Origin: Terebella lapidaria
Taxonomy: Eukaryota; Annelida; Polychaeta; Terebellida; Terebellidae
NCBI GenBank assembly: GCA_949152475.1
Contig: OX424568.1
Span: 5,865,667-5,929,666, forward strand
Direction of reading: 5' to 3'
DNA: 64,000 nucleotides
The position numbers were made by a program, and so were the translations under genes. Below are positions 36,950 through 50,100 of the stretch, piece by piece. How positions within the stretch are numbered: position 1 is the first letter of the stretch; each line of letters begins with the position of its first letter. Under the pieces are notes generated by a model, which was not told the DNA's origin, did no database searches, and saw only the letters and a program-made list of their open reading frames with translations.

Positions 36950-37800
36950 GCATATGGCATTGTTTCGAGTGCTAGATCGGTTTATCTAGCACTCTGTCAC
37001 CGAATCTAGGCCGAGCCTTTAGGCGAGGCTTAGATGGTGATCAGAGTGCTAGATAAACCGATCTAGCACGAGAATACAATGTCATATGCATTTCCTCGCA
37101 CGACATGCCAACAAACAGCCGTCACGGCAAACAAATGATATATTATACCCGCTGGAGTGCTATACTCTGATTTTTCTAACTCGTTTACACTGTTTTTCGC
37201 TGATATTTTTGCGATGCTGAATGCTATCGTTCTGTAATTTGGCATATTTCACCTGGGAGTCAAACGGCAATTATTTACCGAATCTAAGACTTCTATATCG
37301 AAAATTGAAAAAGTTGGCAATCTACATCAATGTTAAATTTAGCCCCGTCATTTAATTTCTGGATCCGCACACAATTTTGTGCATTTGATCGGTTTTGTAG
37401 TGGTGCAATCTTTTGAAATCAAGATGTTTGTGTATAATACACCCCAATGTGTGTTCAGGTCTGAAATTACAACAATATATCGATTCCTGATGGATGTAAA
37501 CAGGATAAAATCCTCGAATATGCTCAGATTCTCGAGATCCCGTTTTTGGCTGAAATTTAACATTGGGGTAGATTGCCAACTTCTTCAATTATTGCGATAG
37601 AAGTCTGAAATTGGGTAGAAAATTGCCGTTTGACTCCCAAGTGAGGTATGCTAAGTTATAGAACGATACGATCTAGCACGCCAAAGATATCGTCAAAAAC
37701 CGGTGTAAACAAGTTAGAAAAATCTGAGTATAGATCGAAATATCTTGGAACTGCTCTCACCATTGGACGGAAACGGTGGAGTGCGAGAAACAAATATATA
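36950..37800. repeat. Hairpin family H repeat, interrupted by a foldback insertion
   Basis: GCATATGGCATTGTTTCGAG opens the copy. A hairpin with GATCGGTTTATCTAGCACTC and its mirror follows, then ATTTCCTCGCACGACATGCC. After the insertion at 37163-37730 the host repeat resumes at ATCGAAATATCTTGGAACTG and runs to about 37790. The uninterrupted relative is at about 15955-16210. Confidence 0.7.
37163..37730. mobile_element. 568-bp foldback element with TA target duplication
   Basis: The ends are TACTCTGATTTTTCTAACTC and the mirror GTTAGAAAAATCTGAGTA. TA lies on both sides (37161-37162 and 37731-37732). A second, inner pair of inverted arms carries TTGGCAATCTACATCAATG against CATTGGGGTAGATTGCCAA. 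Removing the element restores GTGCTAGATCGAAATATCTT, which matches the intact paralogous site near 16140. TA duplication suggests a Tc1/mariner-type mobiliser; that is inference. Confidence 0.8.
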
Positions 37801-38290
37801 GATATAGGCCTAGTTCTAGCCTATCATAAATTACAGCGTGTTATAAAATATTTTAGTACTTTCTGGCCTACTTGAGCGTTTCTCAACTTCCGCCGACCTT
37901 CACCTTGTCAGAAAAAATATACAACCGGAAGTGCTGGAAAATTAGCCTAATGAAATTTTCTTCGGACAGAAAATACTGAAATGTTTGTGAGAATTTAAAG
38001 AATATCGACCAAGTTCGGCTTAGGTAATATTCATAATTATATGGACCTAGTTTATGCACTGAAGCTAGATCTACCATGGTTCTTTTGCAGTTGATGTAGA
38101 TCGAGTCTGTGACTCTTGTGGTGCCCTAGCCATAAAAACAGCCGCCTCAGTCTCAGAGCGGCTGTAAACCAACATGCCTTTTTATTAGAAACGACTTTTT
38201 GAAACATCGAAACAAGTATGAAAATCACCGGGGGACACCATCTAACACATGTAGTTTGAATCTAAAATAACTCACCTTAATGCATATAAT

Positions 38291-38460
38291 GACAAAACTA
38301 GGTGAGTGTGTTTTCCAGCACACGGGAAAGATCGAGTTTGAACTGGCGGAAGAATACAAGAGAGCACGAGACCGAAGGTCGAGTGCTTTCTGATGTTCTT
38401 CCACCAGTTCAAACGAGATCTTTCCCGTGTGCTGGAAAACACACGAAACAGGTTTTGTTT
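38291..38460. repeat. Foldback hairpin ~170 bp
   Basis: GTGTGTTTTCCAGCACACGG at 38306-38325 is mirrored by CCGTGTGCTGGAAAACACAC at 38425-38444. Pairing continues inwards through AAGATCGAGTTTGAACTGG and outwards with lower match. A separate inverted pair, TTATCACATGCTATGAATTTA at 38461-38481 and its mirror at 38931-38951, encloses the next 450 bp. The region 37800-38290 is unremarkable. Confidence 0.75.
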
Positions 38461-39381
38461 TTATCACATGCTATGAATTTATGATTCTGAAATATTTGAG
38501 AACCCAAACCATGTACATTAGAGTGAAATTGTACCAAAGATTGCAAGAACTTCTTACAATCCTTGATTGTACCCAAGGACCCTTGTACTGAGCAGATCGA
38601 AGACCCGTAAACATGTGCGTTGCTAGGAAACAGTATAAACAATGCAGATCATCTGGTCGTCAAATACTTTGTATTATGACGTCACGGTGGTTGTACGTTT
38701 TCTGCATGGTTATATGTTGCTAAGGTTGAATAGCGTGATGTTTCATTGTCACGTCATAGAACACGCGTGATTTCATTGTTCTTTCAAATCATGTGAATAT
38801 GTGAAATGTGAAGCAAAATGTGAAGTGCAAACATGATGTTTCATGAAAAATAGTGCAAACATGATGTTTCCGGCAAAGGTTATCACACTGCCGGAAATCA
38901 CTGTGTGTTCCTACTGTTTGTAGTTTAAGATAAATTCATAGCATGTGATAAATACACAGAATTTACCATCCTCAGTGCAGAGTCGTTGTATCCTGAGTTT
39001 TTGAGACAAATGTTTTCATTTACAGTCATGATTATCGATCCCCATTTTGAGTTTCCCACCCGACCATCATATTACGTTTATGACGTTTTAATTGCATTGT
39101 CTATGATCGATTCATGCGATATATCCGAGGCATGCTTGAAATGTCAGTATTTTTGTGACGTTGGTCTCAATCTCTGTTTATCGTCAAGATCACAGAGATT
39201 GCATTCAATCTAGTGGTGCCCTGGTCCTGTCCCTGTCCCAGGCCTGACTCTCAGCTATCACCTGCACCCCCTCTCAGCCCCTAAGGACAGCACAAATAGG
39301 CCTACTCGGGTACTCGTGAACGAGTTGAGTCAGATTAAGAACAGAGTTTTAAATTGATAACCGAGTGGAGGCAAACTGCTG

Positions 39382-39519
39382 CATGCTCAAATAAAGTATA
39401 AATAGCAACTTCTATATTAAATAATTGTTCAGTCATCATCAACAACAGTTTAGTTAGTAGGTGTGCCTGAACAATTATTTAATAAAAAGAAGTTCATATT
39501 TATCCTTTATTCGAGCATG
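39382..39519. repeat. Foldback hairpin ~138 bp
   Basis: CATGCTCAAATAAAGTATAA on the left (39382 onwards) is mirrored by the right end ATCCTTTATTCGAGCATG. Inner arms are TTAAATAATTGTTCAG and CTGAACAATTATTTAA. The loop is about 30 bp. The element is non-coding. Confidence 0.8.
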
Positions 39520-41194
39520 TAAACTAGCTAACGGTGCGCCGAAAGTTGACATGATCCCTCGTGGAATGAAACTAGCGAAACCCTATAAACCCTTATAGGC
39601 CTATAAAGTGCCTATCTGGGCAAATGATGGTGTGACCGATCAGCGTCATGCTCTCTGCACCATGTGACCAGTTTGGAACCAATAAAAACCTTTGTCTCAG
39701 ATTGTCCATGTTATTGTACATCCAGCCCCAACTGAGATATTTTTTTCAGTAAATGTCATGAAATGAGCGCTCAAAACCGTGACAAAACGTGAAAAGATCG
39801 AAATTTGAATTGTTGTTGACATTGTTTCGAACAGGAACTCACTGCGCCACCTGGTGAATCACTTATGCTACCTCTAGCGAGTGCACTCTACTAGGTCATG
39901 CCCGGGCCTGCACAATGTCCGCGCAAGATGTCCGTGCCCATCTGAAGAAGAATGCAACTTCAGCTGTTCAGAAATTTAGTAATTATATATCCCGATATTA
40001 ATTCTAAACCGCTTGGCAACCTAAAATTTGACATTCTGAATGCACCCACCCATTTTTTCAGCTGACTACTGGTAGCCCTAGTGCAATACATAGTGGATTG
40101 ACGATCTATTTTAAAAATCTTGCCAACGCTGTCTACGGCTGGTAATTTTATACGAGTACTCGGTTACGAGTTGAGTCACAACACCTGAGTACTTGAGTTA
40201 TGAAATCTGTTCTTGTGCTGACCCTATAGGCCTGGGGTAACGCTGCTCCATGGCTGAACCTCTATTTTCGATCGATATTCTAACACCTGCCTTTGGGAGA
40301 TTGGAATAAGCTTGCCAGAGTTAGGCCTGGGGCGGTAGTTTGGGCCTGGCCAATCGAAACCAGTCCAGACTGCTGCCACTGCATTCAGGCCATGGATCGG
40401 CCTATATGCAGTATAGATTCTTTACAGGTCAAACAATTGTAATTCATTTCAAACTGAAATGTTTGTAGTATATAGCTCTTCATATTCAACAACAAAAAAT
40501 ATAATTTATTTTGATCAATACAGCCTATCGTACTAGTATTTCAGAATTAATTATTTAAAAAGATTTGGAGTAGGGCCACTTGAACACTACATGTCTTTTC
40601 ATCTTGGTTTCACCTCTGAGAAGTAGCGATTGTAATGGCATTGTAGATTCGAATTGCAATAGATAAATGTTGAGTTTGAAAGCATCATAATGCCACCAAG
40701 TGTTTGCAGAATTACAAGGTGCAGGAGGTACAGGGATTCAGATCATCCCCTGAACTCAAACTGGGCCCAGAGCAGGTGTTAACTGAAGTTCAGTTTCGGC
40801 GGGAGCATCGTCATTGGCCACTTGCACATGGGCCAACGTCATCAATATCAACGATCATGATATTTGACGGGACTGCTCAAGTCTGGCCATTTTAGCCTAC
40901 TGTTTATCCCAACCTTCAATTTCTCAACCCCACATTTCGCATTACAAAATGCAATCACTTCATTTTGTCCATGTGTGCACTTCAGAACTTCAAGTGTGCA
41001 TTTCATGTGTCTGTGCAATAAATCACGTCCTAAAATTTCAGAGCATTGATTGGCTTGCACAATTCTCTTTTCAGATCTATCACAAGAGACAGGGAGATGT
41101 GATTGCGCCTGTGGACTACGCAGATCAACCGTTACTATGAGGCTTCACAAAACCCACTGAGACTGTTCGAAGACTGTTGGGTCAAAAGCTCAAA
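39520..41194 (+). other. Upstream flank of ARHGEF7, no confirmed gene
   Basis: A short frame at about 39915 reads MSAQDVRAHLKKNATSAVQK and stops after 28 codons. It could be part of an upstream exon but has no supporting match and only a weak donor. Otherwise no exon, TATA box or repeat is clear up to the ARHGEF7 start codon. Confidence 0.3.
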
Positions 41195-44100
41195 ATGACT
41201 GACCAAACTAAGACAGTGAAGGCTCTGTACAACTTCAAAGGCTCTAATAATGATGAGGTATCGTACAGGTTATAAATATCTTCGTGTACTAGTATTACTA
41301 TGATTACTGTGGATCAAAATCAGTTTCAGTTCAAATTTCTTTTCCGGTTTCAGACATCTTTCTTCCACATGTACTTTGAAAAAAATACATCAATTCATTA
41401 CTAAGATGAATGAATGATAGTCTTATGTAAATGTCATATTGTAAAAGCACAAATAATATGGATCAGCATGTTAACAAATCTGATCTTGACAACGATTCTT
41501 ATATACTGATGGAGTCAGTGCCACAGTTTAGTACCACACATTGCTATTGAACAGTATATTTTATATTTTCAGCTGTTTTTCAAGAAGGGTGATATTATCA
41601 CAATCTCCCAGGCGATTGAGGGTGGTTGGTGGGAGGGAACACTCAACGGCAAGACAGGGTGGTTCCCTAGCAACTTCGTCAAGGAAGTCAAAAACGGTCA
41701 GTTTGTATTTGTATTTATTGTATCTACTGTGAAACGACTAATTTTGGCGGCTATTTAATTTGGCGGTCGTGAGCCCCATGTTATTTGGCGGAGATTGAAT
41801 TTGGCAATTTCAAAACTACATATGAACAGAGTTGTACTTAATGCCTTGTAATGTATAGGTGTGATTTCAGAGATTCGGTCAGGTCCAAAGAGTCCCACGA
41901 TCAAGAAGCCCGATGATGCCACGAAGCCGGAAAGCATGATGACATATCGGGATGTGGTCTGTATCAGCACTGTCATTACTTGTATATATTGGTCGTGTTG
42001 CCTTTTTTGGCCATACAGGACTGGAGTCCCATTGAGGAAGAGCTTAATATCATTTTTACACACCTGTTAGTACATGTAATTTTGTTTGTTTTGCATTATA
42101 TATAATAATGTCTTACAAGCTATTATAGTATAGTTTGGAGGCTTTGATCATGTTTACCACTGCAAGTATGTATCAGGCATGTTTTATGACTGGTTACCAT
42201 GGTTACAACCTTCTGTACAGGTGATACGGAGTCTGAAGGACACTGAACGAACGTTTGTGAACGACCTTCACCTTCTGCTTCAGACATACTTGAGGCCTCT
42301 CCAGGGTGACACAATGTACGCTGTCTGTGTGTCTATTATATTGCATTCTATATTGAACAATTATATGCTTGGTAGTGTGATAATCGAATACTGTATGAGT
42401 ATGTCATAAAAAAAGACATTTAAATTGTGTGAGAACTAGCAAAAATATCCGGATAAGTAACTACTTGTATATTTTGATTCATGTTATTACAACAAATAAA
42501 GTTATGAATACAATCCATATTGCTGCCCTTTCTCTTATGCAGTCACCTTGAATGTACTTTCAATTGTTTGTGTTGAAGACTGACCCGCCTGGAATACTCA
42601 CACTTGGTCGGGAACTTGGAAGAGATCGCTTCCCTTCATCATCATCTGCTGTCATCCTTGGAGGAGCGAGCAAAGTTTGTACACGGTGTCTCTTGTACAT
42701 CGCAAATGATTAATTGAATAGTTAAATATTTATTCAGTGTCTCTTGTGTATTGTACATTACAAGTAAGTGATTGAATAGCTGAACACCAATTACCACATT
42801 TTCAGCTACATGTAAATCTGTAACCGTTGCTCATAACCTTGCTGGTAATTGCAGTTTGTATGAATTGTTCTTGATAGGTACAAATTCACAAGAAATTGAT
42901 TGAAGTGTTATGTAATAAGATTTATATAGATTGACTAAGACAAAAGAGTAATTTTGCAGACAACCAGTCCAGCAGCAGAGAATCGGCGAGTTGTTCATGA
43001 GCATTGCGCCACAGATCAAGACGCAATACATCGCCTACTGCAGTAATCACCCGCGCGCAGTGGACATCCTACAGAAATACAGGTCTGGGGTCTCGTCTTC
43101 CTATCAGGGTGTGATGTGCCTGACAAAATCCGATATTTTTGTGCGTAGAAATCCGATTTCGTACAACAGAGCTTATATATTCGTGTATGGAGTTTATTGT
43201 CTGGATGTGATATACTGGTACATTTACATAAGAATCTTGTATCTTCATTTATCGAAATATGTGCCTGTATGATAGAGCTTACATTTACATCTACGGGTTT
43301 TCTGTCGGAGCATGAAGTGACGTTGATTAATAACTTGTGACATGTCTTAAATTTTTCTATATCTCGTCCTTTCTAGGGATGCGTTGAACACGTTTATGGA
43401 GAGTAAAGGTGCCCCAAGTCCTGGGATAGAGACACTGACGACCAGTTTGTCTAAACCGTTCACCCGCCAGGACAAGTACTCCAGCATGCTGAAGGAACTC
43501 GAGCGGCACACAGAGGTTTGCTCGCACTTGCTTACTCGTAGGGATGGAATTATTTGATATTGATTGATAGTCTTGTGCTTGAAATGGAGATAAACTAGTT
43601 TACCTTCACTGCAGGAGAGTCACGTGGATCGCGGCGACACCCAGAGAGCCATCAGCGTCTACCGGGACATCGCGGTCAGTCACTGTTTCTTTACTAGAGA
43701 TCATACGTGTAATATTAAATAGCTGATACATGTAAAACTATTACTTCAGAATTGCAGATGTTCACAAAGCCCTCATGGTTGGTTTTACGCCAATATTTTC
43801 CAAGAAAAAGTCTGCATCTAAGTGTTTGTGAACCCCACAAATCCACCTGGAGTCATATGTATAACTATTTATTATTCCAAAATGCAAGTTAGCATATCTC
43901 GAGGTTATTAAAGGATACTGTGATCATTGCGTCTATTTGACCTGCCTGTCTCCATGGTAACAGACGTCCTGTGCGGATACGCGGAAACAGAAGGAGGTCG
44001 AGTACGAGATCATGAGCTCCACCATCAAAGGCTGGGAGGGCGAGGTGAGCGGGACAGAATCCACCACATAATATACTTGTGCTGTTCTTGAATTTATTAT

Positions 44101-47100
44101 CTGTGTTTACCTACAATAGTCACTTTCTCACAGTTATGCCAATGAACTGCCACTTGCATACATGGTTAAATATATTTCACATTTACATACTTTTCACATA
44201 TTTCTTATTAAGGCATTTCGGAAGAATGCATGATAACTCGAAAAGTATGCAGGCAATGGCTGCAGAATGTGCATGGAGGTTCATATATCAACAAGGAAGA
44301 ACTCTATTGATTTTGGGATCAGTCCGTCGAGCGACCTTTGACCTAGAGGTCGGAAGAGTTTTCGCCCAGTCATCCTTGGGGTTTCCTTCATATCTCGGAA
44401 ACGGTGTGTCGTAGAGTGAAACGGACGTTATTTTCGGACTCGTCGCCCTAGACAAACATGTCTAACGGGTATTAGGGATGACCTTTGACCTTGACCTTGA
44501 ATTTTTCTGACGAGTCGGCATTTTCTTTTTCGTCGATATCTCGGGAACAGTGCGTCGTAGAGTGAAACGGACATTATTTCCGGACTCGTGGCACTAGACA
44601 AACATGTCTAGAGGGTATTATGGATGAACTTTGACCTTGACCTGAAATTTTCTCACCGAGTCGGCATTTTTCGTTTTCATCGATATCTCGGAAACGGTGC
44701 GTCGTAGAGCGAAACGGACGATATTTTCAGACTTATGGCTTTAGACAAACATGTCTAAGGGGGTATATGGATGACCTTTGACCTTGACAAATTTTTTCGC
44801 CGAGTCGGCATTTTTCGTTTTCATCGATATCTCAGAAACGGTGTGTCGTAGGGCGAAACCAAACTTATTTTGGGACTTGTCGCCCTAGACAAACATGTCT
44901 GAGGGGTATTATGGATGAACTTTGACCTCGACCTCAAATTTTTTTGCTGAGTCGACATTACACCGAAATGCCTCCAAGGCATCTTAAGGCCTTGACGTCT
45001 AGTTTGTTAGCATATTTACATACATTTTTGATGCTCTTGTACTCGTTTCTGTACTTGCATTTTGTAATGGCAACATCTAAATATCGCAAATCATTCAAAG
45101 AAATTAGCTCACTGCAAGATTTGACTTTGAGAGCTCCACTTGTCTCTATGGTTACATTCTCTCTGGACAGGATATATCCAAGCTGGGGGAGGTCTTGTTA
45201 CTCAGCCACATACGTGTGCAGTCTGAAAACGACGATAAGAAAGAGCGACTGTTCCTGCTGTTTCCGAGCGTCCTTGTTATGTTGTCTGTCAGTTCCAGAC
45301 TCAGCCAGTACATGTACGAGGTATGTATCCATGGCAACTACAAATTCATCATGGGTGTTTCCTGCATCAAATTGGCGGAATTCGTTTGGGAATCCATGAA
45401 ATCAGAATGCAAGAGGAAGTTTAACACAAGAATTCATGAGATTCTCACCAAAAAACCCCCAACATTAACTTATAGCTGTGTTTGTGTATAAATGGAGGAA
45501 TTCTGTTTCAAGATCCTGACCCCCTGTGAGCATTATCATGTACAAATTATACATATGAAACTGAACGGAAGAACAGCCTGCATAAAATAAACAAAGTTAA
45601 TGTGTTTTTGTCGCGTCTCTTGCTCAGGGGAAGATCCCTGTGAGTGGCCTGGTTGTGACCCCCCTGGAGGACTCGGAAAACTGCTCCTACGCCTTCGAGA
45701 TATCAGGTACGTGCAGACATGCGGGTACATCCAGGTTCAAGACGTGATAAATAATAATGTTATTCTGAAAGTTTTTCTCCTGAAAATAGAACCAATGTTC
45801 ATATGTATATCATGTGTGTGCACTATCCAAATAGTTGTAGTCGCTGGCCAAATAACTGACTCCATGCTCTGCCACGACCTGCAGGTCCGATGATCGACCG
45901 ACGGGTGATTTTCTGTCGCGGTAATCTAGAGAAGAACCAATGGGTGGAGCTACTTCGACACCAGGCTAAAGTCGGCCCCCCTCATGTCCCAGTCAAACCT
46001 CACGGACTCGCCATGGTCAGTATATGTTGGAATGTCTGCGAATAGTCTTGATTTCATGATGTGGCTTTTGCTAATATGGCCTACTACTTTGAGTAATATG
46101 GAGTTTTGGTACAATTTGGGAATTAGTTGGAAAGTTTTTGAGGTAAGTGGCAGAGATCGTGCTTGGTAATATATTACTAGTGTTGCACACATTGGCTAGT
46201 AAGATAGCCCTCTAGCTCACTTGGTAGAGCATAGGGCTCTGAATCTGGTGACCTGGGTTCGAATCCTACTAAGGGGCGAACTTTTCTCGTTCATATTTGG
46301 TCAGGTATTATTCCTTGCTTGCACATCCTCGCATATCAAGTTTCAATACCAAATCCAGATCTGCAACATTGTTCCTTCCAGATCCCCAACTCATTATCCG
46401 GCGTGACGAATGTTCCGCCGGCCACTAGCATCCAGACGGCGCAGGTTGTTCAGCCGTTACCGCAGCGACCACGCATGGCGGCCCGAGGGGAGGGGGTGAC
46501 ACCCTGGAGCCTGAGCTGTCTGCGACCTGCCCCGCCCCTCAGGCCAATCCTTGTCGGGAGGGAGGAAGTCTCACGGAGTCCACGGTCCGGTCGGAAACTC
46601 CTCGGTGCCGGCAAACGCAAACCAGGTATAGACTGATTGATCAACTTTAATGTCATTTCGTGGGAATTATACATGAACAATTTATCATTGTTTGCATCTA
46701 ATGTACAAAAGTAATACATAATAAGAATAAAAAGTATTTAAATATAGATTATAGATGAAATAAGACATATATTTTTATTGTCGCTGGCTTGAAAGCAGAG
46801 AGAGCGTTATCAGAGGATGAACACCTGCACTTGACCAAAAGGAGTCAGTATTTCTTGTGACTTTCTCCCGTGTCCCTGAGAACCACTCGATGTTTTTAGA
46901 TGTTCTGTTTTCCATGTGTTTGGTATTTTGGTTTCAGTTTCAGTTTTATTCCCCAGTACTAGTAGTTACCTTGGATATAATTTGATGTACTCTACGTGCT
47001 CGAAGTCCCAGTTTCTTAGAAGCATGCAATGTTGATGGAATCTGATCTTTTCATGGATCAGTGATTTATTTGTTATTTTCTCTTTATTTTGATGACTCGT

Positions 47101-50100
47101 TCATCATGTTCATTGATGATGAAATACGGTGTACATGCTGTCTATGCTGGCAGCCTTTTCAAAATATTTCTATCCATTCATAGTGTTTTGGGGGCGCTCA
47201 TGTTTTTTTCATGGACAATGTTCATATGGTCATGAGTTTTATATGAGTTCATGAGTGTGATATTTTTTGAGATAACAGGGCAGAAAATTTCAATTTAGCA
47301 AAATCTAGTCTGCCCAATGTTTACAATAAGATTAATAATTGTGATATTTTTTTTGACTTATCACAAAACTTAATTTTTTTGTTCATTGTACATAAGATGT
47401 TGTACATCTTTTAGACAATTCATGGTACATATAATGTTTCGTAAAATTCACACTGGTACCTTCAGTAATGAAAGGTTTATCGCTAATCTAAATGTCTCTA
47501 TATATCAAGGTATTCTGGATGTTTCTGTTATGCCATGATTCTTCATCTGCCACTAATTTATTTTCGGCTGATTTGGTGATAATTTTCTGGTCAAAAGTAG
47601 TATATGTTACATATTTTATTCATTTTTCTTACTCCAAACTTTGTGTAAGGATGACCTACTGTATGCAATTCATCTTCCTTAAGTGTTTTTTTATAAAGGT
47701 TCTAAACATAAGTGTCCTGCAAGTCTATATTTCCCGATTCTACTCCTGCTTTGCCAGATGACCCGAAGACACTGGAGGAAGATGCTCTGATCCTGAAGGT
47801 TATCGAGGCCTACTGTACCAGTGCTAAAGCTCGACATACTGTAAATTCATGTGAGTATATGCTTCAAGCTCCCAGTGATCTCTAGCTAATGATAGATTGT
47901 AGTGGATCTTTCCAGTGCTGGAAAAGAGCATGCAACCGATTAAAAAAATGAGAAAAAGATTTCAAAAAATGACTTGTAGTTTTACTTCTTCTAAGCATGT
48001 TTTTTTTGGCTTTATAAACTGCACAAAATTATGCTGTACTCAATATCACCATGATTTTGTGCAGTTTAGTGATCTCTGATAGTCTCAAATGCTTTTATAA
48101 TTGAACATAATAATACATTTAAGGACTAACTTTGCTTTTGAGATAAACTTCTGTAACTCTACCATAGTTGTAAAATACATCAAGGTACATTACAACTGTG
48201 TATACTGGAAGTGTACATGTTATTTTGCTGAGGTAATTACACTTATTAACAGGTCCTATTGTCTCTGTACTCACGAAATTACCTCTCTCCCCTTCTCTGC
48301 ATGCTTGCTGACTGTCACAAATGGTAACAAACAATAAATCAACATCGAATCAACCCTCCGGTGTTGTGGCTTTACGTTGTGATGTGTCTTTGTTGTAATG
48401 TTTTTTTACTTTACGCCATGTCTGAACAAAAGTGGACCTTACCAAAATCCGACTGACCCCTCATGAGATGCGGGATGGTAGGTGCGAACCTGATAGTCTT
48501 CCTCTGCTTATGCACTGTGACCTTGTGTTGTCCGGCTTTGACCTTGACCTTTGGGAAGGTCTCGACCTTGAGATTGAAGGTCAAGGTCATGCTTGTGACG
48601 AGGGAGAGACCAGAGGCGACACTACACTCGGGCAAGCTGAATTTGGAAAACAAAAAAACAAATACTGCACCCAGAAAGGCAGTCTTTTGAAAAAGACACT
48701 GTGTTGTTTTCGATACTCGCCAACGAAGACGATAGCTCATGGCTTCTCCAAGCTGTGATTGCTCCAAAAAACATCCTGTGTATAATTAACCGACTATCGC
48801 AACAACTCATTCAGCAAGATACATAACCGTAGAATCTAGTATTGATGGTGTTATAAGTTTGTGCATGATATATTTGGCACTTTTTGTTTCTTTGATGTAT
48901 TTTCATATCGATGTTGACATGAAGTTGTTGATGGAATGGCACTGAATAAAGACTGTTGCAATTTGTTCGTATTTTGTGAATATTTTGTTCCATTTCTCAG
49001 TTAGCTGCATTGTGTCTTGACAAACTAGATGTTGTGATATATGTAAATGGAGATATTTTTTGGATGTTGCATGATCAGGTATATCAGGAAGCTGTGTGTT
49101 TTATCGGTGATGTTTTACAAAACTTACCTGACTTTCGTTAGTATTTACACTGTATGTGTGTTGTATGAGATGCTGAGTGTATAATGTAAGTCTTGCTACA
49201 CTGGCCTAGCTTAGTAACCTCAGTAACTATTTACTGGGAGTCTGGGAGACTATCTACAAAAGTGTGGCCAGGAACCAGACATATTACACCTGAGGTCAAA
49301 TACCGCTGATTTCAGCAAAAGTTTATCATGTTGATGTGTCGTTCAACATCTCCTATTATGTCCATTTCATTCATGACCTCACAATGTTCATTATAATAGG
49401 TAAAAAGGGTTTGCTGAAGTCATGGGTATTTGAACTAGGTGATGATATGTCTTCAGCCTTTACTTGTTGGAATTTTTGGACTCTGTTTCATTTATTTTTC
49501 AAAAATAATACTTGATGTTTTACATGTGTGGGTATTGAATATTTGAGATGTGGCCTGTGGAAGTTTAGATTACCATGGTTACTGTTATTGTACTTGTCTG
49601 TTGCAAACTTTCATCACTTTGTATCCAATGTTTCTCACATTTATATGGTTTTCTCACGTAGATGTTAATTAACATTTATTAGCATGGATTTTATGACCTG
49701 TGATAGAAGCTGTTAAACGTGTAGTAGTGTTTATTGAAGGTTTCAGTATTATTTTTGCATACATTTTACTTTATTAAAATGATAAGGAGTATTGAAATTT
49801 AATGGCATTAAAATCTTATTTTTATTCCCTCAAATCTCCTGTGCCATTTAACATGTATAATCCTAATATCCCAAAATAATATAAATATAAATAAATATAA
49901 ATATAAATATCCTAAAATATCCTAAAATCCTAATATACTGGTATATACTATACATGATTTTTTGCTACTTGATCACTTACACACTAGGTCCACATAATGC
50001 AAATTACCCCGAGATAACGTAGTTTTGGTTTTACTTTCACTTTCAGCTATCTTGGAAAGTCCTCAGGTTCTTATTGTTGAGGAGGAGAAGATATTCGTGG

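Noticed and set aside
39915-40001. Small frame MSAQDVRAHLKK as an alternative first exon of ARHGEF7
   Set aside because: It has an in-frame stop after 28 codons, only a weak donor, and no resemblance to known PIX N-termini.
46207-46277. Functional tRNA gene
   Set aside because: The anticodon and T stems pair poorly and the acceptor stem has a mismatch; a decayed tRNA or SINE head fits better.
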